Assembly (NCBI GenBank): GCA_020091685.1
Contig: CM034602.1
Span: 6,097,050-6,161,049 of the forward strand
Length of the DNA: 64,000 bases
Direction: 5' to 3'
Source of the DNA: Lutjanus erythropterus
Lineage: Eukaryota; Chordata; Actinopteri; Lutjaniformes; Lutjanidae
Notes under the pieces: model-generated
Seen by the model: the letters and a program-made list of their open reading frames with translations, nothing else
What the model was told of the DNA's origin: nothing
The model's database searches: none
Made by a program: the position numbers and the translations under genes
Shown: piece after piece, positions 22,901-31,060 of the stretch
Layout: every line of letters starts with the position of its first letter
How positions within the stretch are numbered: position 1 is the stretch's first letter

Positions 22901-24293
22901 CTTTATGTAATGTCTTTCTGACTTCTGGTGTAAGTGGTTTCAAGTCAGGCTTTGTGATTTTTCTCAGCTCTGGTTTGGATGTGTCCTTCTTTTTGTCCTC
23001 TTTGGACTTAACATCCTTCTTTTCATCTTTTTTAGCGTCATCTTTCTTTACTTTCTTGATCTCTTTCTTTTCCTTGTCCTTTTTCTCATCCATTTTTGAC
23101 ACCCTTTCCTTAGAATGTTTCTTTAAGGATTTTTCTTTCAAGAGTTTTTTCTTTTCTGGCACGTCAGTTTTAGATTTAATAGTTTTAGTGGGCTTCTTCT
23201 CCTCTTTTTTCTCTGATATATTTTCCTTCACGGAGTCACTCTTTGCCTCTGTTGCAGCTGACACATCGTCTTGTCCTTCAGTTTCCTTCTTTGTGGGCTT
23301 CGCAGTAGTCTTCGGGGACGACTTGAGACTCTCTTTGCTATCTGTTCTTTGTTTTAACTTGGTTTGTTTTATAACGGAGGGAGGAGCTCCTGAGGCAATG
23401 TCCTTTTGTGTTGCTACAGGATAGCGCAAGAAGTCAAGGTGCTTTAATTTTTCCAGCCCCTCTAGGATCTTGTTTTGTGGTGCATTCCCAGGGAACAGCA
23501 CTCTGACGATCTTTTCTGCAGGGTTGGCAGGGAGCCAGACGACTAAGGCTGTAACTGATGTCAGGTAGGGCACAGAGATTTCTCCTTCTTTGCCGTTGGG
23601 CAGCACAATGCCAGTCTTGGCCTTGCTGTTACCGGCCCACTTCTGCATTAAAAACTGCATCTCTTTACTGTCTTTGACAGGGTTGAGAATATACATGTCT
23701 AGCCTGCCCACTCCCATCTTGTGGAACAGAGTGATGGGCTCAATAGTGTTGCTGACCACTCTACAGAGAGGTTCAGGCTTGATTCCTAGTTTGTTAAGGT
23801 ACTGCAAAGTCAGCGAGGCCTCTTCGATGCTGCGTTTCACTTTAAGATTAGATTCTGGCATACGGAGCTTCTCTGGCACGTTGAAAAAAACCACGCCTAG
23901 TTCAGGAGAGATCAGGTTCTTCATCCAGTCGCTGTAGTTGGTGGAGCCTTGAGACTGCTCCTCCTCCTGCTCTGCTATCTTCCTCTGAAAAAGCCCATTG
24001 ATACCTGGGAGATTGTCAGCGCCGATGTGTGTGAGTAGAATTGAGTCAATGCGGTCCAAGTGACGAACCAGCTTCCAGAAGCATGATTTCCGCTCGGAGC
24101 CTCCGTCCACTAAGATGTTGAAGCCATTGACGGCGAAGAGAGCGGAGTCTCCTCGTCCGCCGGGAAAGATGTAGCAACATGGCTTGGACAGTTTCAGGAA
24201 GCCTCCGGAAGTGGGTGGCTCCAGGAGGTCGAAAGGTGAAGGGACGTCGACCGTCTCAGAGATGTACTCTGTGAACTCGCTGACGCCCTCCAT
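7817..24293 (-). CDS. map1a: map1a: microtubule-associated protein 1A (heavy chain + light chain LC2 polyprotein)
   Basis: The coding sequence joins 24293-12194, 11130-10898 and 7972-7817 (12489 bp, 4162 residues). MAP1 proteins bind and stabilise microtubules in neurons. They are cut after translation into a heavy chain and a C-terminal light chain (LC2 for MAP1A). The start is the first in-frame ATG, in a good context (AAGATGG), at MEGVSEF, matching mammalian MAP1A (MDGVAEF). Seen in order: N-terminal globular region (residues 1-310); lysine-rich block (365-480); conserved island SYIQDETIPGYSETEQ (about 770); NIITAPLAEEEHVSS (about 860); ERCFSPDD (about 1060); a long K/E/D repeat region; EKGAREQ (about 2970); DEYMEVT (about 3330); ELSPSFINP (about 3755); SDVPPETEECPSITAE (about 3850); LC2 C-terminus ending KIEF. 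MAP1B ends KIEL and lacks several of these islands, so MAP1A is preferred. The protein is much longer than mammalian MAP1A (about 2800 residues). Teleosts may carry two map1a copies; I cannot tell which this is. Confidence 0.97.
8395..8720. repeat. Decayed copy of a common fish ATTAATCG-type interspersed repeat
   Basis: The segment contains 'gattactgattaatcg', a spacing to 'aaactgaatatctttt', then a 'gacaaaactggacattt' block. It parallels the better copy at 39822-40068 ('gataactgatcaatt...aactgaatatctttgg...gaacaaaacagatg'). The shared order of blocks supports one family. I recognise this as a very common teleost repeat but cannot name it. Confidence 0.6.
9075..9130. repeat. Short relic of a fish DNA-transposon-like repeat
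   Basis: The string around 'gaggttctcagtttttttctcagccaaggacccctta' resembles the ends of widespread fish non-autonomous elements ('ttctcaacctttttcagccaaggaccc'). The match is from memory and the boundaries are not clear. Confidence 0.4.
10342..10386. repeat. Short repeat end related to 102-180
   Basis: The piece holds 'tatcgggccattaccc' and ends 'gatcggcgcatcccta', sharing the terminal 'catcccta' and ATCGG content with the window's first repeat. Confidence 0.5.
10496..10800. repeat. CAAGTC-rich interspersed repeat
   Basis: Multiple 'caagtc' units (for example 'aagcaagtcttaacc', 'tcaagtctcaagcaagtccc', 'caagtctcaagtcatg') cover about 300 bp, with an unrelated middle part. This is the pattern of a common fish repeat rich in 'caagtctcaagtc'. 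It lies in intron 5, about 100 bp from the exon 5 donor. Confidence 0.6.
10898..11130 (-). CDS. map1a: map1a exon 5 (LC2 core)
   Basis: The exon is 233 bp. The acceptor is 'cacttctag' and the donor CAG|GTACTT. Its first two bases (CT) complete the codon begun by the final G of exon 4, giving Ala; it ends in phase 0. It encodes NNSQKTSSAVPPGPPVYVDLAY, then VPNHCSAKNVDQEFFKRVRAAYYVVSGNDP and LDALLEGKAQWGSNLQ. This is the conserved LC2 core shared by MAP1A and MAP1B; NHCSAK is the MAP1A form (MAP1B has NHSNSK). Confidence 0.97.
11131..12193 (-). other. map1a: map1a intron 4, with a foldback at 11561-11763
   Basis: A 1.06 kb intron with donor TCAG|GTGTGT at 12194/12193 and acceptor TAG at 11131-11133. 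The reading frame continues past the donor to a stop at 12081, but that tail is intronic and unlike LC2. The intron is AT-rich and its only clear structure is the foldback described separately. Confidence 0.9.
11561..11763. repeat. Inverted repeat (22-bp perfect arms)
   Basis: Bases 11561-11582 and 11742-11763 are perfect reverse complements around a spacer of about 160 bp. The arms read 'aagtcatacatttgcaagaa...'. The element is AT-rich and resembles short non-autonomous DNA elements. In the pre-mRNA it could form a long stem within intron 4. Confidence 0.8.
12194..13050 (-). other. map1a: C-terminal heavy chain/LC2 region encoded at the end of exon 4
   Basis: It begins with the CEYKHRKGELSPSFINPSP island, continues with ETPPTSVSESLPSQSDSDVP and then PETEECPSITAEGNLDSDED, DPPPTPMKDPLPHPPHPDVC, and a basic S/P/K-rich tail (KPKSASPARKGEVRKRSSTP). 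These match mammalian MAP1A and MAP1B closely. In MAP1 proteins the heavy/light chain cut lies in or near this part; I cannot place the exact site from sequence. The basic tail is where light chains contact microtubules. Confidence 0.8.
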
Positions 24294-24446
24294 CTTGGAG
24301 AGAACAGGCTCAGGGTTTAGTTTGTAATCCAGGAACTCCCTCAGGGTCTGCTGCTGTCCCAGGGAGCTCCAGCCCACCTCCCCGCGGCAGGACACAGTAA
24401 GTGTAGCCTGCTGCTTGGGGGCTGCTGTGCCCAGTAATTCACTGAC
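12194..24446 (-). CDS. map1a: map1a exon 4, giant 12.25-kb exon
   Basis: A single uninterrupted exon of 12253 bp. The acceptor is 'tctggcag' followed by GTC AGT GAA; the donor is TCAG|GTGTGT. It enters in phase 0 and leaves after one base of a codon. Before the ATG at 24293 it carries 153 bases in frame, encoding VSELLGTAAPKQ... and ...LREFLDYKLNPEPVLSK. These align with MAP1B sequence just before its MEGLSEF, so the frame is conserved even if it is leader here. The sense strand is very rich in GAA/GAG/AAG/GAT codons, which explains the long plus-strand shadow frames opposite it. Both MAP1A and MAP1B are known for one very large exon. Confidence 0.96.
17370..20870 (-). repeat. map1a: Expanded imperfect K/E/D-rich protein repeat region of map1a (residues ~1140-2310)
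   Basis: About 1170 residues consist of degenerate units of roughly 20-33 residues. The pattern is KD(D/E), a short hydrophobic stretch such as xxAAIK or ISDVKP, then (T/I)K(E/D)EE(E)K. Examples are KDDTSDIKPIKDEQ, KDEISDTKVSKEQEE and KDDTAAIKLPKAEEKE. Human MAP1A has its own imperfect repeat stretch at a comparable position (units like KDKALEQKDKALE), so a repeat-prone linker is ancestral, but here it is longer and of different sequence. It is probably disordered. The expansion accounts for much of the extra length of the protein. Confidence 0.8.
18523..18819 (-). repeat. map1a: Three tandem 99-bp (33-residue) units within map1a
   Basis: The string 'ttcaactc(c/t)accttcttctcctc' recurs at 18523, 18622 and 18721, an exact 99-bp spacing. 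The bases between match closely for the first two units and less well at the end of the third. Each unit encodes a version of DVKPIKEEESKDAAAVKPPADEEKKVELKDIT. Close similarity at the DNA level points to recent in-frame tandem duplication. Confidence 0.92.
21361..21412 (-). repeat. map1a: Poly-glutamate codon run in map1a
   Basis: A run of 13 glutamates (GAA/GAG mix) lies between GAKAP and DQTPNVEIS. Human MAP1A has a shorter glutamate run in the equivalent place before ANVEMS. Similar runs occur near 22070 and 22440. The mixed codons make slippage less likely than in a pure repeat, but length variation is plausible. Confidence 0.85.
22854..23201 (-). other. map1a: Lysine-rich microtubule-binding block (residues ~365-480)
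   Basis: A dense basic segment with KKE/KKD motifs, for example DEKKDKEKKEIKKVKKDD and KKDEKKDVKSKEDKKKD, followed by PELRKITKPDLKPLTPEVRK. The order matches MAP1A (EEKKDKEKKEIKKERKE, PELKKISKPDLKPFTPEVRK). KKE/KKD repeats are the known microtubule-binding element of MAP1 heavy chains. Confidence 0.85.
23364..24293 (-). other. map1a: MAP1A N-terminal globular region (residues 1-310)
   Basis: Residues 1-310 form the conserved non-repetitive MAP1 head. Visible landmarks are SPFDLLEPPTSGGFLKLS (19-36), CCYIFPGGRGDSALFAVNG (39-57), ILVDGGSERKSCFWKL (60-75), LLTHIGADNLPGI (86-98), LPNGKEGEISVPYLTS (231-246) and VRVLFPGNAPQNKILEGL (263-280). The order of a GDSALF-type strand, a VDGG turn and a THxxxDN turn resembles a metallo-beta-lactamase fold. 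The metal-binding histidines of an active THxHxDH motif are not all present, so an enzymatic role is unlikely. The region is thought to help heavy and light chains associate. Confidence 0.75.
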
Positions 24447-24827
24447 CTGCCAGAGGGAAACACCCAGACACATCAGTCAGTGATGAATGCATAAATGTTG
24501 CAGACTTGTGTTGTTAAAAAAGAAGAATAAAAGAGTCAAGCAGACAAACTTTGTGTCAAGCGAACGTGTGAAATTGATAATTTTGGTCTTTAGAAAATAT
24601 TTTTAAGCCTCTTGTCAAATATCCATATTTCTGCAAATGTTTGTTGTCTATTTCTAGCCAAATTTTTTGTCTGCTGCGGCAACAAATACATTCCTAAAAC
24701 GTATCAAAGCATGCACCTATCCTTTGATATAAATATTTTAAAGCACTGAAGGGCATTCATTAATGCGGCAGATAGATTTTTCATCACATTTGTTGTTAAG
24801 TGCGAGAGGACAATAGATTTGACTCAC
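24447..24827 (-). other. map1a: map1a intron 3
   Basis: A short 381-bp intron between exon 3 (donor GGG|GTGAGT) and exon 4 (acceptor CTGGCAG). AT-rich, with no other feature seen. Confidence 0.9.
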
Positions 24828-24965
24828 CCCAGGATCAGCAAAGATACGTGAAAAGGTCTGGTAGGTGAAAACCCCAGTTTGAAGAAGAAGGCCACCGTGA
24901 TCTGAGCTCTGGCCACTCAAGACCAGGAGCTTGTGTCCTGCTGAGTCTGTGACTAGAGACTGGAT
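24828..24965 (-). other. map1a: map1a exon 3 (conserved MAP1 N-terminal segment, coding or leader)
   Basis: The exon is 138 bp (46 codons, phase 0 at both ends). The acceptor is 'gtgtgtcccag' and the donor GGG|GTGAGT. It reads IQSLVTDSAGHKLLVLSGQS, then SDHGGLLLQTGVFTYQTFSRIFADPG, which aligns with MAP1B MITDAARHKLLVLTGQCFEN and FSFQNFIEIFTDQE. It has no ATG in any frame that I can see. It is transcribed and in frame with exon 4, but is translated only if an upstream start exists. Because its length is a multiple of three, skipping it would keep the frame. Confidence 0.88.
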
Positions 24966-24970
24966 CTGGG

Positions 24971-25016
24971 ACACACACACACACACACACACACAGGAAG
25001 AGAGAGAGAGAGAGAG
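24971..25016. repeat. (AC)n followed by (AG)n microsatellite
   Basis: About 12 AC units and then about 8 AG units on the plus strand. In the transcript this is (UC)n(GU)n ending six bases before the exon 3 acceptor AG, so it serves as, or replaces, the usual polypyrimidine tract. Length changes could affect exon 3 recognition. Confidence 0.9.
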
Positions 25017-25483
25017 GGAGACAGAGGACAGTTAAAGGAGAGATAACATTGCCAAGATAGAGAGAGAAATACCTGCGTCATTGACAAATGAATATGCACT
25101 TTAATTGTGTCAAGGTTAACAAAATTTAACAGTTTTTTTTTCTTATTGTATATCCTTAATAAATGTGAAAGCTGCTTGGTATTTTGCGCTGAATGAAACC
25201 TTTATTGCCCCTAAGATAATTTGTGATGCACAATGAGAATAAAAAGACATCAGCAACCATACATGACAGCAAATAATATAACATAAAGCATAAGCATCAC
25301 TGTGCTAAATTCAGACCGTGTGATCAGAGCTTGTTAGGGAGCTGAATGCTGCGTGGGACAAAGGATGTGATGCCTTTTTTAGTCTGCATCCTGGGCATGC
25401 TATACTTTCACCCTGGAGATGAAAGTGCGTATTCAGGCCATAGAGGGTGCAGTGGGTTTGCTATGATCCTATGTTCTAAGTCA

Positions 25484-25980
25484 GTGTTTCCCAAACTGTT
25501 TTTTCTGGGGACCCACTTTTTTTAAAATGACAAAGCATTGTGATCCAATTCACAAAAGGTCTTATCAGCAAACCTTGGGGGATTTACTGGGTGCATAACT
25601 GAAGGTTCCTGACCTTTTTTACTGCAATTTCTGCACCACCTTGTATTATACTGTATTATTGAAAACATATACACATGTTAAATATTGTATAAATGAGAAA
25701 TAAATGCATTTAAGCTGAGTTAACTGACCATCTTATTATTTTTATTTCCTCTCATCTGGAAAACAAGGACATTTTAGCCTACTTCCTAATTGAGACAAAA
25801 TAATAATAAGTTAATAATAATGATAAGATGCTTTATGAAAAGTGTCTTGCAGATATAAATCTTAAATTTGCAGAATTTCTTCCACAGTCTTCTGTTTTTT
25901 TGGGGGGACCCAAATAAAACCTCCTGACTCCCACCTGTGGGTCCCGACCCAGTCTCTGGAAATGACTGCTCTAAATTCAT
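25484..25980. repeat. Probable non-autonomous fish DNA element relic
   Basis: The left end reads 'gtcagtgtttcccaaactg' with 'ctggggacccac'. The right end reads 'gtgggtcccgacccagtctctggaaatgactgctc', roughly its inverse. The ends are 'guest-like' motifs common in fish genomes ('ttcccaacctggggtc... gaccc'). The interior is AT-rich. Terminal pairing is imperfect and the family is unnamed. Confidence 0.5.
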
Positions 25981-26794
25981 GGTGTACTAGTCTGTAATGT
26001 AAGAAATGCGTCACACTGCTTCCTCAGTTTAAAAACTTTTTTCAGTTTGTTCTTGTTCTGTACAGATGATGCTCTCTGAATGAAGGTCTTGTAAAACTTT
26101 GTCTACATACTTAACGTCCACATTAAAACATTTAAGTTTCCTTAAAAAGTACAGACGTTGTTTCGCCTGGTGCCAGAATTCAATATTAGTTTGCTATCAA
26201 TAACTGTCAGTTAAAAGACCTGTCAGAGCCACATCATCTGCAAATGTGATCACAGTACAATTATCCTGGTGGCAGTCATTGGGATACAATTTAAACAGCA
26301 AAGGTGAGAGGACACAACAGCTGTTAAGTATTGGAGGCAGGAATTGAATACCTGGCCAGATTTATAAACTTGTTGTCTTTGATGAGATTGATTCTGATTC
26401 AAATAATAGTTTTGCCAATTTTAGACTGTATAAAATAAACTGATTTATAGAAAAAAATGTTTATATTCAGCAAAGTTCTGGGAAAAAGTAGTTGTAGTGG
26501 TAGAAAAAGGTTTTGTTTTTTGCTGATCTGATATAAACTTATCAGATATATTAGTGCTAGCATCGTATGTTGCTGATAATTACAAGACATTACAGTACAG
26601 ACATGCCAGTGATATGTTTTGAGGTAATTTACTAACAGTGTCTTAATTACATACTTAGTTATTTTTTACTGCAAAATCTTCTGCTCAAGCCACATTTTGG
26701 TCAAATATTTCTTTAAAAGTATTTTAAGGGAATTTTAATTTTTGCATTTTGAGGATAAGATTGAAGTTAAAATAAAGGTTGAATAAAGTTGAAC

Positions 26795-26925
26795 TTTCAG
26801 TATTAGTCCCAGACATAAGAAAAAGATTTTTTGTGGCACTTTGAGAATAAAGTTGAAGTACCATTTCAACTTTATTTAATCCTGATTTATTTTTTCTGAT
26901 GCCTGGGACTAACACTGAAAATCTG
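26795..26925. repeat. Foldback element
   Basis: The sequence 'ttcagtattagtcccagaca...' near 26798 pairs with '...tgcctgggactaacactgaa' near 26900-26922 as an imperfect inverted repeat of about 29 bases. It is flanked by repeated 'aataaagttgaa' phrases. It looks like a small non-autonomous element. Confidence 0.7.
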
Positions 26926-27183
26926 AATTTATTGACAAAATGCAAAATAATATATAACAAAAAAAATCCTCAAAATCAAGCACTTGTTGTGCTATAGAAA
27001 AAAGAATTGTTTTGGTATTACTGGCAAAATCATTGGTACTAAAAATGTTCCAACAATGTAGAAGTGACAGGTAAATTTTGACAGGTAGGAGGAGAAGTAA
27101 CAGAGGATAACTTTTGTATTTATACACTAAAACACTGATATGTAAGTGTCCATGCAGCTAACACCTGAATATGTTGGCCTTAC

Positions 27184-27266
27184 CTCTGATACAACAGTAT
27201 CTTCTGAGGGGTTGACGAGCACCACAGTCTCTAGGACATCACTTCTGTGGTGGAGAGTTCTTTGTC
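27184..27266 (-). other. map1a: map1a exon 2 (conserved MAP1 N-terminal segment, coding or leader)
   Basis: The exon is 83 bp. The acceptor is 'cttcttttcacag' and the donor GAG|GTAAGG. Its first two bases (GA) finish a codon begun in the exon before; it ends in phase 0. It reads QRTLHHRSDVLETVVLVNPS then EDTVVSE, nearly the same as MAP1B QKILHHRSDVLETVVLINPS. There is no in-frame ATG. An out-of-frame ATG TCC TAG lies at 27239-27231. The strong conservation of the amino-acid frame suggests it is coding in at least one isoform. Confidence 0.9.
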
Positions 27267-28174
27267 CTGTGAAAAGAAGATTGAAAACATGATGTTAATC
27301 TTTCATGAATAAAACATCCAAAGCCTGAGCTTCAACTCCCATCGAGGTACGAAGGTCGGGCGAGGTAAACAAGTTGACAGACAGTGTTGCCAGACGCCGA
27401 GCCGTCTGGTCTGAAGACATCCTGCTGGACGACATCCAGACCTGATCTGGAAAACCTCTTTGAGTCAGGGAGATTTACTATACTGCATTCTGCGTCGTAT
27501 GTGGGGCAATCACTATATAGAGACCGGCAACCCACTTGTGCATCAACGCAAGAACAAAAGTTGGAATTGGAAATAGGTCACTGATGTCTGTCGGGTAAAG
27601 TTTAAAATTAAAGCTGCGAGAACAACACGCACTGAATTCAGACCAATATTTACCCTTAGTGCCAGGCATTAAACCTGATTTCATGCTTTTCCTTTCCTTG
27701 ACCTCTGGCCATTGACAGACACATGCCACTTACAATGTGGCGCACCCCCTTGAAGATGAGTCTGATTTTTAGATTGCACGGCAGGAATATAAAAAGACAA
27801 AACAAGCCTGTGAGTAACAGCACTAATGCATGTAAATCTGCACACAAAAACAAAGAAAACATCTCAAAATGCACTTCGCTGCTGAGCACATTTCCATACG
27901 TCCTCATGCATATTCATCATAATTATGCATCAGCACTTAATTCCACTCAGAGGTGATGTTAAGCTTTTAATTCCCCTTTGTTTCAGCACAGATGCAGGCT
28001 CTAATATTAGAGAGGAGGTCTAATAATAGGAGGATCTCAGTGGCTCCACCATCCACTGGGATCTTTAGTGCATCCCCTGAGTTTGCGGTTCTTTTTAGGA
28101 TCAGGGCCGTCAACATGTGTTTTCCATGAAAAACGTCTGATGTAAATCATTCTGAGCCTCAGATATGATGATGT

Positions 28175-28673
28175 TTAAAGGGACAGTTCACTGCAAAAAT
28201 AAAAAACACACATTTTTCCCCTGGAAATGCAGTGCTTTTATCTATCTAAATAGTTTGATACTGATCATAGAGATGTCTGATTTCTCTCCAATATGATGAG
28301 ACTAAAAGGCACTCGACTTATGTGTGCTCAAACAGCCAAAAAATGAATTTGAAAAATTCAAAACCAGCATCTCTTGACCTGGTTACTCAAGATAATCCAC
28401 ACACATTGTTGTGAGCAGTTTCATGTAGGAACTATTTTCTTTCTGCAACAGAATCTACCAGAACTAGTTTCTTTCTACTAGAAAGAAAAAAAGTTAGCAT
28501 TAAACTGACTGCTTACATCAAGGGTTATCTTGATTGTCTTGAGTAACTGGTATTTTTTTGGGAGAGACATCTCTACAGCTGATATCTCCACAGCTCTCCA
28601 ACTCACACCAAAAAAATCTGGATGGATAAACAGCACTAAAGACCTGGAGAAAATGTGAAAACTGTCCTTTTAA
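28175..28673. mobile_element. MITE, family A ('taaagggacagttcac' termini), about 500 bp
   Basis: The left end reads 'ttaaagggacagttcactgc'; the right end reads 'gaaaactgtccttttaa', its imperfect inverse. The interior shares 'gagacatc...gatatctccacagctctccaactcacaccaaaaaa' and 'gatggataaacagcac' with the copy at 56662-56970. It also shares 'gagcagtttcatg...ggaactattttctttctgca' with the copy at 61012. It encodes nothing, so it would have been moved by another element's transposase. Confidence 0.85.
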
Positions 28674-29349
28674 AGTACTGAGACATTATGAAATGATAAA
28701 GGTGTTACTAGAGTTAACATGCTTAAAAGTTTGCATGATAAGAAAAGTAATTTCATACAGTAAAGAAGTGGTTCAGCTTTCTATCAATAAGGTAATCAGT
28801 GCAGTACTTAAAAGTCTAGACTATCTATGAGTCAGGGGCAGAAGAACTCAATAAGTAGCTGTTCTATTACAGATTATAATCACAGCCATATTATCTGCTC
28901 TCAGCTGATGATTGTATTTTATGCTTTCTTACTCCTCATTGAACTAAATGGCATTAACTTTATAACAGTGATGAAAAAACACGAACTGAATTAAATCGTT
29001 TTATATTCCAACGCATTTTCCTCTTATCTAGCAAATAGTCATCCGTGACATTTTTTAATATGAAGAAATGTCAGGAGATTTTGCTCCTCTCTCGCAGATC
29101 ACGAAAACTTTTTAGTTGGCTGCTCTGCTCTTTTTAGAAACTTATCTGGCTTAAAAGCAAAAGTTACATTTCACTTTTTCAGCAGCAATAACAGAGGTTC
29201 ATGAGGATTAAATAGAAATAGAACCAAACAGCTGATCTATTCATCTTTAGCAGGATATTATTGTACTGTTGCAGTCTTTTCTCTACCCAAAAAAAGCTTC
29301 TAAGGCAACTACAGCTTGTTCAAAATGCAGCTGCCAGACTTAATAACAC

Positions 29350-29500
29350 CAGAGACAGCAGTGCGTTGAGCTAAATGATAATATCAGAGTGCTAACATGC
29401 TCACAATGAAAACGCTAACAAGCTGATGTTTAGCTGCTATGAAGTTTACCATGTTGATCATCTTAGTCTGGTGTGTGAGTCTGCAAACATTTGCTATTAA
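29350..29500. repeat. Fish repeat with 'gctaacatgctcacaatg' motif
   Basis: The order 'ttgagctaaatgataat', 'gctaacatgctcacaatgaaaacgctaacaagctgatgtttagc' and 'gtttaccatgttgatcatctta' matches a very common teleost repeat that I recall. Boundaries are approximate. Confidence 0.6.
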
Positions 29501-29639
29501 TGTCATTAATATTTGGTCATAAAGCAAAGTATTAGACACATACAAATATTAACCTTATGATGGCATACAGATTTAAAAAAGGGGCATCAATAAAGATATT
29601 TCAGTTTATCCTCAATAAGAGAGGAATATCTGTAAATTT

Positions 29640-29840
29640 TATAGCAACACATCCAACAGTTTTGCAATTTTGTTAACCTGGCAAATGATATAACATTTTG
29701 TTAGCCTTTTAGCTAACTAGCAAACAATGTAACATTTTGCTAACTTTTTGGCTAGCTAACTAGTTGTGTTTTTTAAAAACCTTTTTAGTTAGGTAAATAT
29801 AACATTTTAAGAACTTTGTAGCCAGCTAGCAAACAATAAG
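29640..29840. repeat. Imperfect tandem repeats of 'agctaactagcaaacaat...aacattttg'
   Basis: Three or four degenerate units of roughly 50-60 bp combine 'taacattttg(t/c)taa', 'tttttagct' and 'agctagcaaacaat'. They look like a decayed minisatellite. Confidence 0.6.
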
Positions 29841-30429
29841 TTTTGTTAAGGAATAGAGAATAGCCACTTCTTTTCCCCCTCTTACTTGATCCAGACAACA
29901 CTCAAATTTACTTTTTATTTATTTGTTTTAATTTCAATAAGCAAGTATCTCCATAGTGGTTAATCTCTTTAATTTCAGTTTACATCATTAAACTAGGACT
30001 GACTAAACAGATTAGTTTTTACTTGTGCAACAGAGCTCTTCTAAAATTTAAACCTGGATTTACTAATTTTAAACCTTGTTTTGCAAAACTCTGATTGTTG
30101 TTGCAGCCCAGTCCAAGGAGAGAAAATCACGGAATTTGTTGAATTTTCTTGAGTTTGCTGAAAAAGGTTAGAATAATAAAGTCAATGTTGGCATGGCCTT
30201 TTAAAATATTCATATTGAAAACATTAACTTCATAAATATCCATCGACAGCTGATTCATAGCTTCATATAAATATCATTCAGAGAGCATCACTGTGGCAAA
30301 CTAGAGGCTGTGGCTCCCTCTGTTGATGTTACCATAGCAACACACTGACAGCCATATGTGTTTTTTTCCCCCCTGCAGACTCACTGCCATCACCATCACT
30401 AATGTGAGACAGAAAATGATTTTTACTCA

Positions 30430-31060
30430 GCTGACCGCCGCGTGGAGTGAGCGGGGAGAGGTGATTGAAGGATGCTGTTGATGGACGGAGAGCGATGATG
30501 ATGATACCCCTCGCTGTTCAAATGAACCTGCTGCTGCAGCAGTCAGGAGCAGTTCTGACACTTCAGCAGATCTGCCCACAGACGCGTCCGGTTTCACAGC
30601 GCGATGACTAAGCTGCGAGGGTGAGGGATGATTTGCAAGTTTGCTTTGATACTTCCAACGCTGACAAGAGCAACGCGCACAACACCGAGGCAGCGATACA
30701 GACGCTGGAGACACCTGCGTCAATCAGATGTGACATGAATTTGTAAATCCACTCTCATAAGAATGAAGCCCAGAGACACAGCGTGCCCCTTTGACCTCCT
30801 GATGTGCTTCTCTCAGGTGAAACAGAGGAGAAGAGACTGCATTAGCGGCTGCTGATGGCTGCCTGCAGGGTGACTGCTCGCTGACACTGCGGACTGGTAC
30901 AACATGATACTACGACAACAAAGACACTCTGAGTCGGTCTGAAATGCTGCTGTTTTCCCCCAGGGGGTCAGAGAACATCAACAATGCAGAGCGGCTGAGA
31001 GGGCTGTCAGTGCCACTGCAGGCTGGAGGTCTCTCAGATCAGGTTCACTTTCACTCCCGA
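30430..31060. promoter_or_regulatory. CpG-richer patch, possible internal promoter or leader exon
   Basis: Within AT-rich intron 1 this stretch is richer in CpG ('gaccgccgcgtgg', 'acgcgtccgg', 'cagcgcgatgac', 'aacgcgcac'). It has no TATA box that I can place and no protein similarity. It could be an alternative map1a first exon on the minus strand or a separate transcript start. On the plus strand an ATG at 30604 is followed by a good donor (GG|GTGAGG at 30620/30621). No partner exon was found for either reading. Confidence 0.25.

Larger units (their letters stand above)
24966..27183 (-). other. map1a: map1a intron 2
   Basis: A 2.2 kb intron. It contains the (AC)n/(AG)n tract at 24971-25016, which overlaps the polypyrimidine region just upstream of exon 3. 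It also contains a repeat relic at about 25484-25980 and a foldback at 26795-26925. No other exon is seen. Confidence 0.88.

Noticed and set aside
24447-24473. ATG at 24473 (MCLGVSLWQ) as the map1a start
   Set aside because: These bases lie upstream of a clear acceptor (CTCTGGCAG) and are intronic. The conserved start is MEGVSEF at 24293.
27332-27584. Overlapping small frames next to exon 2
   Set aside because: Checked as a possible MAP1 N-terminal exon. Translations on both strands do not resemble MAP1, and splice signals are not convincing.
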